Assembly: GCF_900156825.1 (NCBI RefSeq)
Contig: NZ_FTOV01000021.1
Span: 1-55,341 of the forward strand
DNA from: Chryseobacterium gambrini
Lineage (GTDB): Bacteria; Bacteroidota; Bacteroidia; Flavobacteriales; Weeksellaceae
Length of the DNA stretch: 55,341 nt
Reading direction: 5' to 3'
This document shows, piece after piece, positions 1 through 8,580 of this stretch. The notes under the pieces are model-generated. The model was not told the origin of the DNA. It saw only the letters and a list, made by a program, of their open reading frames with translations, and searched no databases. Every line of letters starts with the position of its first letter. Position 1 is the first letter of the stretch. Both the position numbers and the translations under genes were made by a program.

Positions 1-203
1 AATCCGCTGCAAGACTCTGGCGCGATACATTGCTCCCCATGGGTGTGAAACTCTTTGAATCAGCCCTTAATGACATTTTAAATGGCGTGATCAAACGAAC
101 TCCGCAGGACAAAAGGTTTAGTACATTCGAACCGGACACCAATGTCAAAGATATATACCGACCGGATCTATTAATGATCGGATATGAAGACAGCCACCAA
201 TAA
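1..203 (+). CDS. C-terminal end of a formyltransferase-family protein (5' truncated by window)
   Basis: An open frame enters from the left edge (codons from base 3) and stops at TAA 201-203, leaving about 66 residues. The pattern LLPMGVKLFESAL, then RTPQDKRFSTFEP and IYRPDLLMIGYE resembles the end of the formyl-transferase domain in methionyl-tRNA formyltransferase-like proteins, where a TPQD..(A/S)T(Y/F)EP stretch closes the catalytic domain. The tail is too short to tell tRNA formyltransferase from a sugar or polyketide N-formyltransferase. The protein ends soon after this motif, without the usual fmt C-terminal domain, which favours a formyltransferase-like enzyme over true Fmt. The stop codon lies in the loop of a terminator hairpin. 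Confidence 0.6.
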   Translation, partial: SAARLWRDTLLPMGVKLFESALNDILNGVIKRTPQDKRFSTFEPDTNVKDIYRPDLLMIGYEDSHQ

Positions 204-217
204 GTGGCTGCTTTTTT
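191..217 (+). terminator. Intrinsic terminator overlapping the stop codon
   Basis: CAGCCAC (191-197) and GTGGCTG (204-210) form a perfect 7-bp stem around a 6-nt loop holding the TAA stop, followed by CTTTTTTAT. This is a rho-independent terminator for the formyltransferase-like gene. Confidence 0.85.
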
Positions 218-323
218 ATATCTTTGGGTTTATATTTTTCTCGGCAGTTTCGAAAGGGGCTTTGCGCTTTTTGGAATTGTTGATTGTACTTTTGTAATAA
301 AATCTGCAAAAAATGTAATGAAC

Positions 324-680
324 TTAAATGCCGTGATTGTAGATTTGTCTGGAATAGACCGTCTGAAGATCCTTGGAAATATGACTAAAGATCATTTTTC
401 GGTATTCCTCACTGCAGAAAGCAGTAGAATTGTCCAGTGAATAAATAAACGTATGTTCCACAGCATTTTTAAGTACGGCATCTCCGTTTCTGTAAATATC
501 ATCCATCTTTTTCAGACATAGAAACAGAATATTCCGGTCATTTTGCTTAATTCTGTCTTTAATATTGTCTGTAAACGTCTGAATAACGCTGTAGGAATTT
601 TGTTTTCTGTTTTGTTTCAGCTCATTTTCAATCTCGGGAATCACTTCTTTGATTTCCTGTGCAGCTTCTAAATAGTTCAT
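324..680 (-). CDS. Hypothetical protein (118 aa), small alpha-helical, possibly DUF7674-like
   Basis: A 118-residue soluble protein with no signal peptide or membrane segment, rich in Lys, Glu, Asn and Ile and predicted mostly helical. The pattern of EIKEVIPEIENE near the start and AVLKNAVEHTFIYSL in the middle reminds me of small uncharacterised Bacteroidota proteins of the DUF7674 type, but I cannot verify this. It lies one base downstream of the small membrane-protein gene on the same strand, so the two are probably co-transcribed. No function can be assigned. Confidence 0.6.
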   Translation of the reverse strand: MNYLEAAQEIKEVIPEIENELKQNRKQNSYSVIQTFTDNIKDRIKQNDRNILFLCLKKMDDIYRNGDAVLKNAVEHTFIYSLDNSTAFCSEEYRKMIFSHISKDLQTVYSRQIYNHGI

Positions 681-681
681 A

Positions 682-846
682 TTATTGTTGATTAAGTTCT
701 AAAATTTTAATGAATGCTCCGAAAGTAAAAACTGCCAAAAAGGCTACAATCAGAAGATGATACGGTTTCAGCCACTTCGGGGTTTGCGGTCCTCTGCTTT
801 TTAATCTTCTCAGCTTATCAATTCTGTTCAAAGTTTTTAAGTCCAT
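682..846 (-). CDS. Small single-pass membrane protein of unknown function (54 aa)
   Basis: From the ATG at 846 the product is 54 residues: a basic N-terminal half (RIDKLRRLKSRGPQTPKW) followed by one hydrophobic segment (LLIVAFLAVFTFGAFIKIL). The open frame extends to a TTG at 876, but a near-consensus -7 box (minus-strand TAGCATTG, around 874-881) overlaps that codon, so I chose the ATG. The Lys/Arg-rich side should face the cytoplasm. It is paired with the 118-aa hypothetical gene directly downstream. I do not recognise a family. Confidence 0.55.
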   Translation of the reverse strand: MDLKTLNRIDKLRRLKSRGPQTPKWLKPYHLLIVAFLAVFTFGAFIKILELNQQ

Positions 847-1025
847 ATTCTTATGTTTTGAGGATAATGTTGCCAATGCTATACCTTTGAATTTTTATTT
901 AAATTAAAATATTGATTATCAGAATTTTGTTGATTTATTTTAATTTTTAAAATCCTCAAAAATCCTATCAAAATGATAACGCTTTTATCATTATGGAAAT
1001 CCTGTTGATTATCTGATTTAATTAA

Positions 1026-1033
1026 TATCTTTG
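1026..1033 (+). promoter_or_regulatory. Bacteroidota -7 promoter box (TATCTTTG)
   Basis: TATCTTTG matches TAnnTTTG exactly and lies 21 nt before the ATG at 1055; a TTG occurs at about 1004 near the -33 position. It overlaps the alternative TTG start at 1031 and so supports the ATG start. Confidence 0.7.
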
Positions 1034-1054
1034 CAGTCCAAAAATATTCAGGAA

Positions 1055-2068
1055 ATGTTTTCAAAAATCGTAGTACACAGAGTCGGAAATAAAATCAACG
1101 GAGAATCTTTAACGCTTTCTCAGGAAGAATTACAGTTGGAAGAAGGAATGGCGGAACTGCTGGAAAATTACTTCTTAGGTTCCTTTAAATCAGAAGAAAC
1201 CTTCCATTTTTACAGCGATTCTTATCTGGTGAATAATCCGGTGTACAGTTCTGTTTCTGAGATTTTTGATGACAAGTCAAAATTCCTCTGGGAATCTGAA
1301 AACATCGCCAAACATCTTTTCGAAGCCGCTGAAAACCCAAGAGTTCAGGGCGGAGAATTGTTCATTGTATATTTCGAGGACGAAAGAGAAGGAACAGAAA
1401 GAGTAGACAAGATCGGAATTTTTAAAACCGAAAAAAGAGAATCTTTCCTTAAAATTTCTCCTAATGAAGAAACATTCGATATCGAAAAAGATCAGGGAAT
1501 CGGGTTGTCTAAAATAGATAAAGCGGCTTTAATCTATAATAACGATAAAGAAACGGGATACGTACTTTCTGTTGTGGATAACAACAAAAACGGGGATATG
1601 TATTACTGGTTCGAAGATTTTTTAAAAGTAAAGCAGCGCGACGACGAATATTTTCATACACAGGAAGCTTTAATGGTATATAAAGATTATATTACCAAGC
1701 AATTGCCTCAGGAATTTGAAGTTTCCAAAGCCGATCAGGCAGATTTTTTAAACAAATCAATCAATTTTTTCAAAGAAAAGGAAGAATTTAAGCTGGATGA
1801 ATTTGCTGCCGAAGTTTTGGGTGACGAGCATGTAATCGAAAGTTTCAACAATTTTAAAACCGATTACGAACAGGATATGCAGATTAATATTGCAGAAGAA
1901 TTCCCGATTAGTGAAGCCGCTGTAAAGAAAACGCAGAGACATTTTAAAAGCATCATCAAATTAGACAAAAACTTCCACATCTACATCCACGGCGACAGAC
2001 AGAAAATTGCACAGGGAGAAGATGAAAACGGAAAATATTATATGCTGTACTTCGATAAAGAAGTGTAA
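1055..2068 (+). CDS. Nucleoid-associated protein, NdpA/37-kDa family
   Basis: A 337-residue acidic protein beginning MFSKIVVHRVGNK, typical of the NA37/YejK (NdpA) family of nucleoid-associated proteins, which bind double-stranded DNA and associate with the chromosome. Other family-like segments are the GGELFIVYFED stretch near residue 105 and FKTEKRESFLK near residue 130. Length fits the family (about 330-350). The ATG at 1055 is preferred over an in-frame TTG at 1031 because the -7 promoter box covers the TTG. It is monocistronic, and the next gene starts almost 400 bp downstream. Its role in Bacteroidota is not well defined; some family members occur near defence or phage loci, but no such context is seen here. 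Confidence 0.8.
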   Translation: MFSKIVVHRVGNKINGESLTLSQEELQLEEGMAELLENYFLGSFKSEETFHFYSDSYLVNNPVYSSVSEIFDDKSKFLWESENIAKHLFEAAENPRVQGGELFIVYFEDEREGTERVDKIGIFKTEKRESFLKISPNEETFDIEKDQGIGLSKIDKAALIYNNDKETGYVLSVVDNNKNGDMYYWFEDFLKVKQRDDEYFHTQEALMVYKDYITKQLPQEFEVSKADQADFLNKSINFFKEKEEFKLDEFAAEVLGDEHVIESFNNFKTDYEQDMQINIAEEFPISEAAVKKTQRHFKSIIKLDKNFHIYIHGDRQKIAQGEDENGKYYMLYFDKEV

Positions 2069-2452
2069 GCACAGTTGCCATTTATAGTTGGGGTAAAACA
2101 AGATTGTATTTCTTCGGTGTAGAATAGGAGAGGGATGAATTTCGTCATTTCAAACAACTGGAATTCTGAAAGTTGTATTTTTTATAAAAATGATAGCCTC
2201 TTTCTGATTTTTATCTGCAGATAAATAAAAATTATACCGTTAGAAAAAAAAATAACGGTTTATGGTTAAATTTAATTAGGCTTAGTGTAAAATATTCTGG
2301 TTTTGAATTTCCTGTATATCCTATGAATAAAGAAAAATATTCTATAAAACTCATGTTTTGCTGAAATATTATAACTTTTTGTGGTACGCGTTTATAGAGA
2401 AAAAATCCGATTAGATAAAAAAAGTCGTATATTTGATAGGTCAAAATATTAT
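2069..2452. other. Intergenic region upstream of the phytochrome operon
   Basis: About 380 bp, A+T-rich, with no convincing gene. It contains a weak hairpin (ACCGTTA 2236-2242 with TAACGGT 2253-2259 across an A-run), which could end transcription from the preceding gene, and the phytochrome promoter at its right end. The minus-strand open frame here (2232-2444) has no family resemblance. Confidence 0.5.
2428..2435 (+). promoter_or_regulatory. Bacteroidota -7 promoter box (TATATTTG) for the phytochrome operon
   Basis: TATATTTG is a perfect TAnnTTTG box 17 nt upstream of the ATG at 2453. A start at the upstream GTG (2381) would lie before the transcription start, so the box decides the start codon. 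Confidence 0.7.
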
Positions 2453-4645
2453 ATGAATTTTGTTGAGTGTCATGAGGAGCCTATCCATATTCCGGGCTAC
2501 ATACAAAGTTTTGGTTATCTGATTGGCATTGATGCGAAGTCTCATTCCATAGCTTTTTTTAGTAAGAATATCGAGGATATATTTAATATCGAAAATGCAA
2601 ATATGCTTTTTGATAAGAAGCTTACGGACTTTCCGGAAAGCTTTAAAAGCATTATAGATTCGGATATTTATAATTCTTTAGCCGACTTTACCAAAAGAGA
2701 AAACGAAACATATTTTGATAAAATCTTTATTGGAGGCATAGAATATCATTTTTCTGTTTTCAGAAGCAAGGATAAAATTTTTCTTGAGTTCGAAAAAGTT
2801 TTACTCAATCCCAACAAAAGAATTTCCAACAAGTACGATAATTTCTACATTATTGATGATGAACAGGAAATTTGGGATCAGCTTTTAAATACCCTTTCAA
2901 AAATTGTGAATTATGACCGAATGATGGTTTATAAATTCATGATGGACGGTTCGGGAAAAGTAATCGCGGAGAAAAGAGATGAAAATATCGAGAGCTATCT
3001 CGGTCTTCATTATCCTGAATCCGACATTCCGAAACAGGCAAGAGAACTTTATCTTAAAAAAAGAAAAAGAATTTTCAGCAACGTTCATTCGGAAACAGTT
3101 CCTATATTCAGTAAATCTGATGAAACAATAGATCTTACGTATTCGGGATCGCGCGGAATGTCGCCTATTCACGGGCAATACATCAAAAATTCCGGCGCCT
3201 CTTCCAGTTTCAGTGTATCCATTATTATAGATGATTATCTTTGGGGACTTGTTACCTGTCAGAATTCCGAACCAAAACACATTGATCTTGAAGACCGCGT
3301 TCAGGCAGGAATTTTTACGGCTTTGGCGTCCAATGCCTACTCGTCCTTCAGATCGAAAAAAGAGCTGGATTACCGTTTGTATCTTAATGAAAAATGTTCC
3401 CGGTTAAAAGAGGAATTCTTAAAATACAACAATCTTTTTGATTCTTTAATCGAAAATAAATCTGAAATTAAGGAACTTCCGGAAGCAGACGGATTAGCCA
3501 TCATCGCCGACGAAAAAATCGTTACCGAAGGTGAAACTCCGGATTATAATGTAATTGAAAAGCTGGCTCAGTGGGCTCATCAGAATATAGATGAGAATAT
3601 CTATCTCAGCAGAAGTTTTCTGAAAGATCATGGTAAAGAGATCGGTCTCGACGAAAAATGTGCAGGAGTGGCTTTTTATTTTATTGAAAAATCTAAAAAT
3701 AATCTGCTGATCTGGTTCCGTAAAGAATTTGATGAACACATCGACTGGGCAGGAAATCCTGAAAAGAAAATAGATGTGATTGTGAAAAACGGAGAACAGA
3801 CACAGGTGGTTTCTCCAAGAACGTCTTTCCAGATCTTTACCGAGGACATCAAAGGAAATTCTAAAAGATGGAATTCCAGAAACGTTGCCGCATTACAGGC
3901 AGTTCGTGATCTGATCCTTGAAACATCCCATAAAAATTACATCACCATAAAAAGGCTTAATGATGAGCTTAAAAAGGTGAATGAGGAGCTCGACAGTTTC
4001 TCTTATACGATTTCACACGATCTGGGAACTCCGCTTACAGTAATGAAACTGAACGCCCAAATGCTTCTGAAAAGTCTTACGGACGGTTCAGACAAAAGCA
4101 GAAATAAAATCAATTCCATCATCGAGGAAATCGACAATATGGCGGAAATGATGCATGATGTACTCCAGTTAAGCCGTGCAAAACACAGCGAAATAGAACT
4201 CGAAAGGTTACAGACGGAGCAAACCATAGCGAAGATCTCCGAAAATGCTAAAATAACGTTTGATACTTCAGAAAGCGAAGTGGTCATTAATGATTGTCCC
4301 GATGTTCTTGCCGATAAAACAATGCTTCATCAGGTATTTTTAAACATCATCAATAACGCCATAAAATATTCTTCCCATCAGGAAAAACCGAAAGTAATTA
4401 TCGGCGGAACGGAAGAAGAAGACACGGTAGTCTACAGAATTACAGACAACGGAATCGGAATTCCAGAAGAAAATAAGCATAAAATGTTTAAAATTTTCAA
4501 CAGGATGGATAATGCGAAGAAGTTTAAAGGAAACGGAGTAGGACTATCGATCGTGCACAGAATTATGCAGAGACTTGGCGGGAACGTAGACTATGAAAGC
4601 AGTAAAAACGGCACTACTTTTATCCTCACCTTTAAAAAACCTTAA
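2453..4645 (+). CDS. Bacteriophytochrome sensor histidine kinase
   Basis: A 730-residue red/far-red photoreceptor kinase with PAS, GAF, PHY, HisKA and HATPase domains. Cys6 precedes EPIHIPGYIQSFG, the classic biliverdin-attachment context. The GAF domain has a PESDIP motif near residue 188 and the conserved His240 (SPIHGQY). The position equal to His290 of Deinococcus BphP is Gln270 (CQN instead of CHH), which is unusual. The PHY tongue motif PRTSF is at 455-459. The phosphoacceptor is His522 (SHDLGTP), followed by an N box (NNAIKYS), DNGIGIP and GNGVGLSIV. The heme oxygenase that makes its chromophore is 26 bp downstream, so the two form an operon. No response regulator lies next to it, so the partner is elsewhere. 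A cytosolic location is expected because no membrane segment is visible. Confidence 0.93.
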   Translation: MNFVECHEEPIHIPGYIQSFGYLIGIDAKSHSIAFFSKNIEDIFNIENANMLFDKKLTDFPESFKSIIDSDIYNSLADFTKRENETYFDKIFIGGIEYHFSVFRSKDKIFLEFEKVLLNPNKRISNKYDNFYIIDDEQEIWDQLLNTLSKIVNYDRMMVYKFMMDGSGKVIAEKRDENIESYLGLHYPESDIPKQARELYLKKRKRIFSNVHSETVPIFSKSDETIDLTYSGSRGMSPIHGQYIKNSGASSSFSVSIIIDDYLWGLVTCQNSEPKHIDLEDRVQAGIFTALASNAYSSFRSKKELDYRLYLNEKCSRLKEEFLKYNNLFDSLIENKSEIKELPEADGLAIIADEKIVTEGETPDYNVIEKLAQWAHQNIDENIYLSRSFLKDHGKEIGLDEKCAGVAFYFIEKSKNNLLIWFRKEFDEHIDWAGNPEKKIDVIVKNGEQTQVVSPRTSFQIFTEDIKGNSKRWNSRNVAALQAVRDLILETSHKNYITIKRLNDELKKVNEELDSFSYTISHDLGTPLTVMKLNAQMLLKSLTDGSDKSRNKINSIIEEIDNMAEMMHDVLQLSRAKHSEIELERLQTEQTIAKISENAKITFDTSESEVVINDCPDVLADKTMLHQVFLNIINNAIKYSSHQEKPKVIIGGTEEEDTVVYRITDNGIGIPEENKHKMFKIFNRMDNAKKFKGNGVGLSIVHRIMQRLGGNVDYESSKNGTTFILTFKKP

Positions 4646-4671
4646 TTAAAAATTTACTTTAAAATTCCGGT

Positions 4672-5223
4672 ATGGTATCTGAATATCTAAAACAAAATAC
4701 GGCAGAATTTCATGATGCCGCGGAAAAACTTTTTAACTCTAAAAAAATATTCGACAGAACTTTTACGCTGGAAGATTATAAGAAGATCATTGGCAGAAAT
4801 TATCTGATGCTGCTTCATTCCGAAGATCAGATTTTCGACAGTCTTTCTGAAAAATTCTCTGAAAAACTTCAGCTTGAAGAAAGAAAAAAACTTCCTTTGA
4901 TTGAGCAGGATCTTAAAAGTCTGGACATGGAAAATCACAAGGTTTCAGGAGAACTCAGTTTTTCCAATGAAAATGAAGCTTTAGGAGCGATGTACGTGAT
5001 CGAAGGTTCTACTCTGGGAGGAAATGTTATTGCAAAACAGCTTTCCAAAACAGAAGGATTTGATGATGTTACTTTCAATTTCTTCGGCTGTTACCGTGAA
5101 AATACAGGGTTTATGTGGAAAAATTTCAAGGAAGTTCTTGATAATGAGGTTTCTGAAAAAAATTATGATGAGGTTTTATCCGGAGCTAAAAAACTGTATG
5201 CCTTTCTTCTGAACGTCCATTAA
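4672..5223 (+). CDS. bphO: Biliverdin-producing heme oxygenase (BphO-like)
   Basis: A 183-residue all-helical protein matching bacterial heme oxygenases of the phytochrome-associated type. FHDAAEKLF near residue 14 provides the likely proximal heme His, and GAMYVIEGSTLGG near residue 105 is the distal-helix glycine-rich motif seen in BphO proteins. It cleaves heme to biliverdin, CO and iron. It lies 26 bp after the phytochrome gene on the same strand, and the pairing strongly implies it supplies the bilin chromophore. Iron recovery from heme could be a secondary role, but no heme-uptake gene is nearby. Confidence 0.93.
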   Translation: MVSEYLKQNTAEFHDAAEKLFNSKKIFDRTFTLEDYKKIIGRNYLMLLHSEDQIFDSLSEKFSEKLQLEERKKLPLIEQDLKSLDMENHKVSGELSFSNENEALGAMYVIEGSTLGGNVIAKQLSKTEGFDDVTFNFFGCYRENTGFMWKNFKEVLDNEVSEKNYDEVLSGAKKLYAFLLNVH

Positions 5224-5263
5224 TTACGATATAAAACATAAATATCACTTTTAAAGATAATTA

Positions 5264-5297
5264 AATTCCTGAAAGATTGCCCAATTTTTCAGGAATT
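5264..5297 (+). terminator. Hairpin after the heme oxygenase gene
   Basis: AATTCCTGAAA (5264-5274) pairs with TTTCAGGAATT (5287-5297), an 11-bp perfect stem with a 12-nt loop about 40 bp after the bphO stop. The following T-run is poor, so termination efficiency is uncertain. Confidence 0.5.
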
Positions 5298-5426
5298 GTT
5301 AAATTTGGGAGTTTTCAATTGTAAACCAAAAGTAAACAAACAATTCAAATAAATAAATTTTAAAAGTTATATTATGAAACTGTAAAGTTCCATAATACCA
5401 TTAAAAAACAATAAATTAAGTATATT

Positions 5427-6353
5427 ATGAAAGTAACTGTAGTAGGTGCAGGCGCTGTAGGAGCAAGCTGTGCAGAATACATCGCAATGAAAAACTTCTG
5501 TTCAGAAGTAGTTTTAGTAGACATTAAAGAAGGTTTCGCAGAAGGTAAAGCAATGGATCTGATGCAGACAGCATCGCTTAACGGATTCGATACAAAAATT
5601 ACCGGAACAACAGGAGATTACAGCAAAACTGCAGGTTCTCACGTAGCGGTTATTACTTCGGGGATTCCAAGAAAACCGGGAATGACGAGAGAAGAATTAA
5701 TCGGAATCAACGCGGGAATCGTAAAAGAAGTTACAGAAAACTTAGTAAAACATTCTCCGGAAGTAATCATCATTGTGGTTTCTAATCCAATGGATACAAT
5801 GGCTTATCTGGTACACAAAACTTCAGGTCTTCCTAAGCATAAAATCATCGGAATGGGTGGTGCATTAGACTCTGCAAGATTTAAATACAGATTGGCTGAA
5901 GCTTTAGAAGCTCCGATTTCTGACGTAGACGGAATGGTAATCGCTGCTCACAGTGATACCGGAATGCTTCCTCTATTGAGCAAAGCGACAAGAAACGGTG
6001 TTCCTGTAACTGAATTCTTAGATGCTGAACAGCAGAAATACGTTATTGAAGAAACTAAAGTAGGAGGTGCAACGCTCACCAAATTATTAGGAACTTCAGC
6101 TTGGTATGCTCCGGGTGCGGCTGTTTCTGTAATGGTTCAGGCGATTGCTTGCGATCAGAAAAAAATGATCCCTTGTTCTTTAATGCTTGAAGGAGAATAC
6201 GGACAAAATGATATCTGCCTTGGTGTTCCTGCCATTATCGGAGCAAACGGTGTGGAAAAAATCGTAAACGTAACGCTTACTGCGGAAGAGCAATTGAAAT
6301 TTGCTGAAGCTGCGAATGCAGTAAGAGAAGTGAATGGAGATTTGAAGTTTTAA
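5427..6353 (+). CDS. mdh: Malate dehydrogenase
   Basis: A 308-residue NAD-dependent malate dehydrogenase of the LDH/MDH superfamily, interconverting malate and oxaloacetate in the TCA cycle. The Rossmann motif GAGAVGAS is at residues 7-14, the NAD-selective Asp follows at LVDIKEG, the substrate-binding Arg loop is IPRKPGMTREEL, and the catalytic His is His175 in AAHSDTG. Length and order match LDH-like MDHs of Bacteroidota. It stands alone, bounded by a hairpin upstream and a strong terminator downstream. An LDH is less likely because the mobile loop has Arg-Lys (PRKPGM), as in malate enzymes. Confidence 0.95.
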   Translation: MKVTVVGAGAVGASCAEYIAMKNFCSEVVLVDIKEGFAEGKAMDLMQTASLNGFDTKITGTTGDYSKTAGSHVAVITSGIPRKPGMTREELIGINAGIVKEVTENLVKHSPEVIIIVVSNPMDTMAYLVHKTSGLPKHKIIGMGGALDSARFKYRLAEALEAPISDVDGMVIAAHSDTGMLPLLSKATRNGVPVTEFLDAEQQKYVIEETKVGGATLTKLLGTSAWYAPGAAVSVMVQAIACDQKKMIPCSLMLEGEYGQNDICLGVPAIIGANGVEKIVNVTLTAEEQLKFAEAANAVREVNGDLKF

Positions 6354-6376
6354 GAAAAACTCACATTTAGATATAA

Positions 6377-6410
6377 AAAAGGCTGTTCTCTATTTTGAGA
6401 CAGCCTTTTA
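6377..6410. terminator. Bidirectional terminator between mdh and the lectin genes
   Basis: AAAGGCTGT(t)CTC (6378-6390) pairs with GAGACAGCCTTT (6397-6408) with one bulge, flanked by an A-run and a T-run, so it can serve both converging units. Confidence 0.8.
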
Positions 6411-6456
6411 TTTTTGTTGATTTTAATAAAGATTTAAATTCATAATTTTCAGTTTT

Positions 6457-7506
6457 TTAATCTTCATTAAATTCTAAAATAACCTGATCAAAAGCACTCA
6501 AATTAAATGTAGTAGAGGTTCCTATTAAGTCGTTCCATTGTCTTGAAGCATTACCTGATGTACTGTAAATATGGCAGGATCCTTCTGTTCCTCCACTGTT
6601 ATTGGGCTCTCCTGTTGCAAAGAAACTCTGAGGGGTTGAGTTTGGAGAAGTCGTCCAGTCAATCGTCCAGTCTTCACCCGTGATCCATGTAAATTCTGTG
6701 GAGTTTCCAGGATAAGCCACTTTGTTATATCCGATCCAGATATTGTTATTAAGATTGTAACCTGTTGTGTTTGCTAAAATATTGGTATTAATATATGTTC
6801 TTTCTGCATTGGAAGTAATGGTAACCACATATCCTCCTACCTGCTTCGCAAAAGTAAAAGTATCATAAAAGTTTTTGCCCCCTCCAAGCTGATAAGCACA
6901 GTAAGTATGTCCGTTGGAACCTGTTCCTGACCATTTCTTGCATCCTCTTTCTGAAACACTTACCCCTCCGAATGTTGTAGGAACAGCTCTTTGTGAAGTT
7001 TTCACAGGAACGTATCCCAAAATAGATGTACTGAATCCTGCTGAACCAGATGATGATGAGTTTCCTGAAGTAAGCAAAGAGACTACCCAGGTTGTGCCCG
7101 AAGTTGCCCCTGTATTTTTAATTACAGCATAGTAACCTGCAGGAATCGTGAAACTTGCCTGAGCTGTTGCTACATTGGAAACATCTATTTTTTCAGTACC
7201 ATTAGGGGTAATTGTAACATCAAAAGCACTTCCGTTTCTTATTTCATAAACTCTGCCGCCAAATGTAGCAGGTGAGGCTACGGCTGCAGGAAGAGACCAT
7301 GTTGCAGCGGCGGTTCCTCTATAATCCAGATATTCGTCAGTAGATAAAAAACTATATGAAGTGGCTGTACTCTGTTTATAAGGAGTAGCAAAAGATCCTT
7401 TAACATCTAAGGTACTTCCGGGAGTATTGGTGTTGATACCTACCTGACTATTCACTATCGAAAAAATGGACAATACAAAGCTTATAGTTATAATTTTATT
7501 TTTCAT
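6457..7506 (-). CDS. Secreted C-type-lectin-like protein (copy 2 of a tandem pair)
   Basis: A 349-residue secreted protein. A signal peptide (to about residue 20) is followed by VGINTNTPGSTLDVKG, the head typical of flavobacterial surface proteins, then a beta-rich region of about 140 residues, and a C-type lectin fold from about residue 195. The lectin part has the WIGYNK core, GEPNNSGG (an EPN triplet, in known lectins a calcium and mannose-type sugar-binding signature) and RQWND (a WND calcium site). Conserved Cys residues (ERGCKKW, TYCAYQ, GSCHIY) could form disulfides. It is a tandem duplicate of the gene 21 bp upstream and nearly co-linear with it. No sorting domain is visible at the C-terminus. 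The actual ligand is unknown. Confidence 0.8.
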   Translation of the reverse strand: MKNKIITISFVLSIFSIVNSQVGINTNTPGSTLDVKGSFATPYKQSTATSYSFLSTDEYLDYRGTAAATWSLPAAVASPATFGGRVYEIRNGSAFDVTITPNGTEKIDVSNVATAQASFTIPAGYYAVIKNTGATSGTTWVVSLLTSGNSSSSGSAGFSTSILGYVPVKTSQRAVPTTFGGVSVSERGCKKWSGTGSNGHTYCAYQLGGGKNFYDTFTFAKQVGGYVVTITSNAERTYINTNILANTTGYNLNNNIWIGYNKVAYPGNSTEFTWITGEDWTIDWTTSPNSTPQSFFATGEPNNSGGTEGSCHIYSTSGNASRQWNDLIGTSTTFNLSAFDQVILEFNED

Positions 7507-7527
7507 GTTTAATTTATGTTTTATTGT

Positions 7528-8574
7528 TTAGTCTTCATTAAATTCTAAAATAACCTGATCAAAACTCACACCTCCGCTTACCGTAAGACTTCCTGTAAGA
7601 TCATTCCATTGTCTTGAACTGTTGACGGAAGTTGGGAAAATATGGCATGAGCCTTCCGTTCCCCCGCTGTTGTTGGGTTCCCCGGTTGCAAAGAAGTTTT
7701 GCGGGGTTGAATTTGGAGAGGTCGTCCAGTCGATCGTCCAGTCTTCTCCGGTGATCCATGTGAACTGATTGCTGTTACCGGGATACGCCACCTTGTTATA
7801 GCCTATCCAGATGCTGTTATTAAGCGAGTAGCCTGTTGTATTTGATAAAAGATTGTTGTAAATAAATGTTCTTTCCGCATTGGAAGTTATTGTAGAAATA
7901 TATCCTCCCACTTGTTTTGCAAAAGTAAATGTGTCGTAGAAGTTTTTTGCACCTCCCAACTGATAAGCACAATATGTATGACCATTTGCTCCTGTTCCGG
8001 ACCATTTTTTACATCCTCTTTCTGTAACGGAAACCCCTCCAAAGGTTGCCGGAACCGCTCTCTGAGAAGTTTTAACAGGAATGTACCCTAAAATTGATGT
8101 ACTGAAACCTGTAGAATTTGCAGAACTGCTATTGCCTGTGGTAAGAAGTGTTACAACCCAGGTTGTTCCGGAGGTAAGCCCTGTATTTTTAACAGTTGCA
8201 TAATATCCTGCAGGAATAGTAAAGGCTGACTGATTGACCGCTGTAGTGGATACATCTATTCTTTCAGTACCGCTCGGGTTTATCGTGATGTCAAAATTGC
8301 TTCCGTTTCTGATTTCATAAATTCTTCCTCCAAAGGTTGCCGGAGATGCTAAAGCGGCAGGAAGAGTCCATACAGCAGCAGCCGTTCCTCTGTAATCGAG
8401 ATATTGATCTGAATTTAATAATGAATAGGAGGTTGCCGTTACTGCTTTGTAAGGGGTTGCAAAAGAACCTTTAATGTCGAGTGTACTTGCAGGATTGTTT
8501 GTACTGATACCAACTTGTGCATTACATGTAAATATAATACACAGACTTATCAGGGAAATAAATTTGTTTTTCAT
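7528..8574 (-). CDS. Secreted C-type-lectin-like protein (copy 1 of a tandem pair)
   Basis: A 348-residue paralogue of the downstream gene with the same layout: signal peptide, VGISTNNPASTLDIKG head, beta-rich middle region and a C-terminal C-type lectin domain with WIGYNK, GEPNNSGG and RQWND. I start at the ATG at 8574 rather than 8580, by analogy with the MKNK start of the paralogue. The two copies are almost identical in the lectin core (EFTWITGEDWTIDWTT versus QFTWITGEDWTIDWTT) and differ mostly near the last 20 residues before the shared DQVILEFNED end. The pair is probably one operon expressed from the long A+T-rich region upstream. Confidence 0.8.
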   Translation of the reverse strand: MKNKFISLISLCIIFTCNAQVGISTNNPASTLDIKGSFATPYKAVTATSYSLLNSDQYLDYRGTAAAVWTLPAALASPATFGGRIYEIRNGSNFDITINPSGTERIDVSTTAVNQSAFTIPAGYYATVKNTGLTSGTTWVVTLLTTGNSSSANSTGFSTSILGYIPVKTSQRAVPATFGGVSVTERGCKKWSGTGANGHTYCAYQLGGAKNFYDTFTFAKQVGGYISTITSNAERTFIYNNLLSNTTGYSLNNSIWIGYNKVAYPGNSNQFTWITGEDWTIDWTTSPNSTPQNFFATGEPNNSGGTEGSCHIFPTSVNSSRQWNDLTGSLTVSGGVSFDQVILEFNED

Positions 8575-8580
8575 TATCAT

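Noticed and set aside
1031..1054. TTG start extending the nucleoid-associated protein
   Set aside because: The -7 promoter box TATCTTTG covers the codon, so the transcript starts after it.
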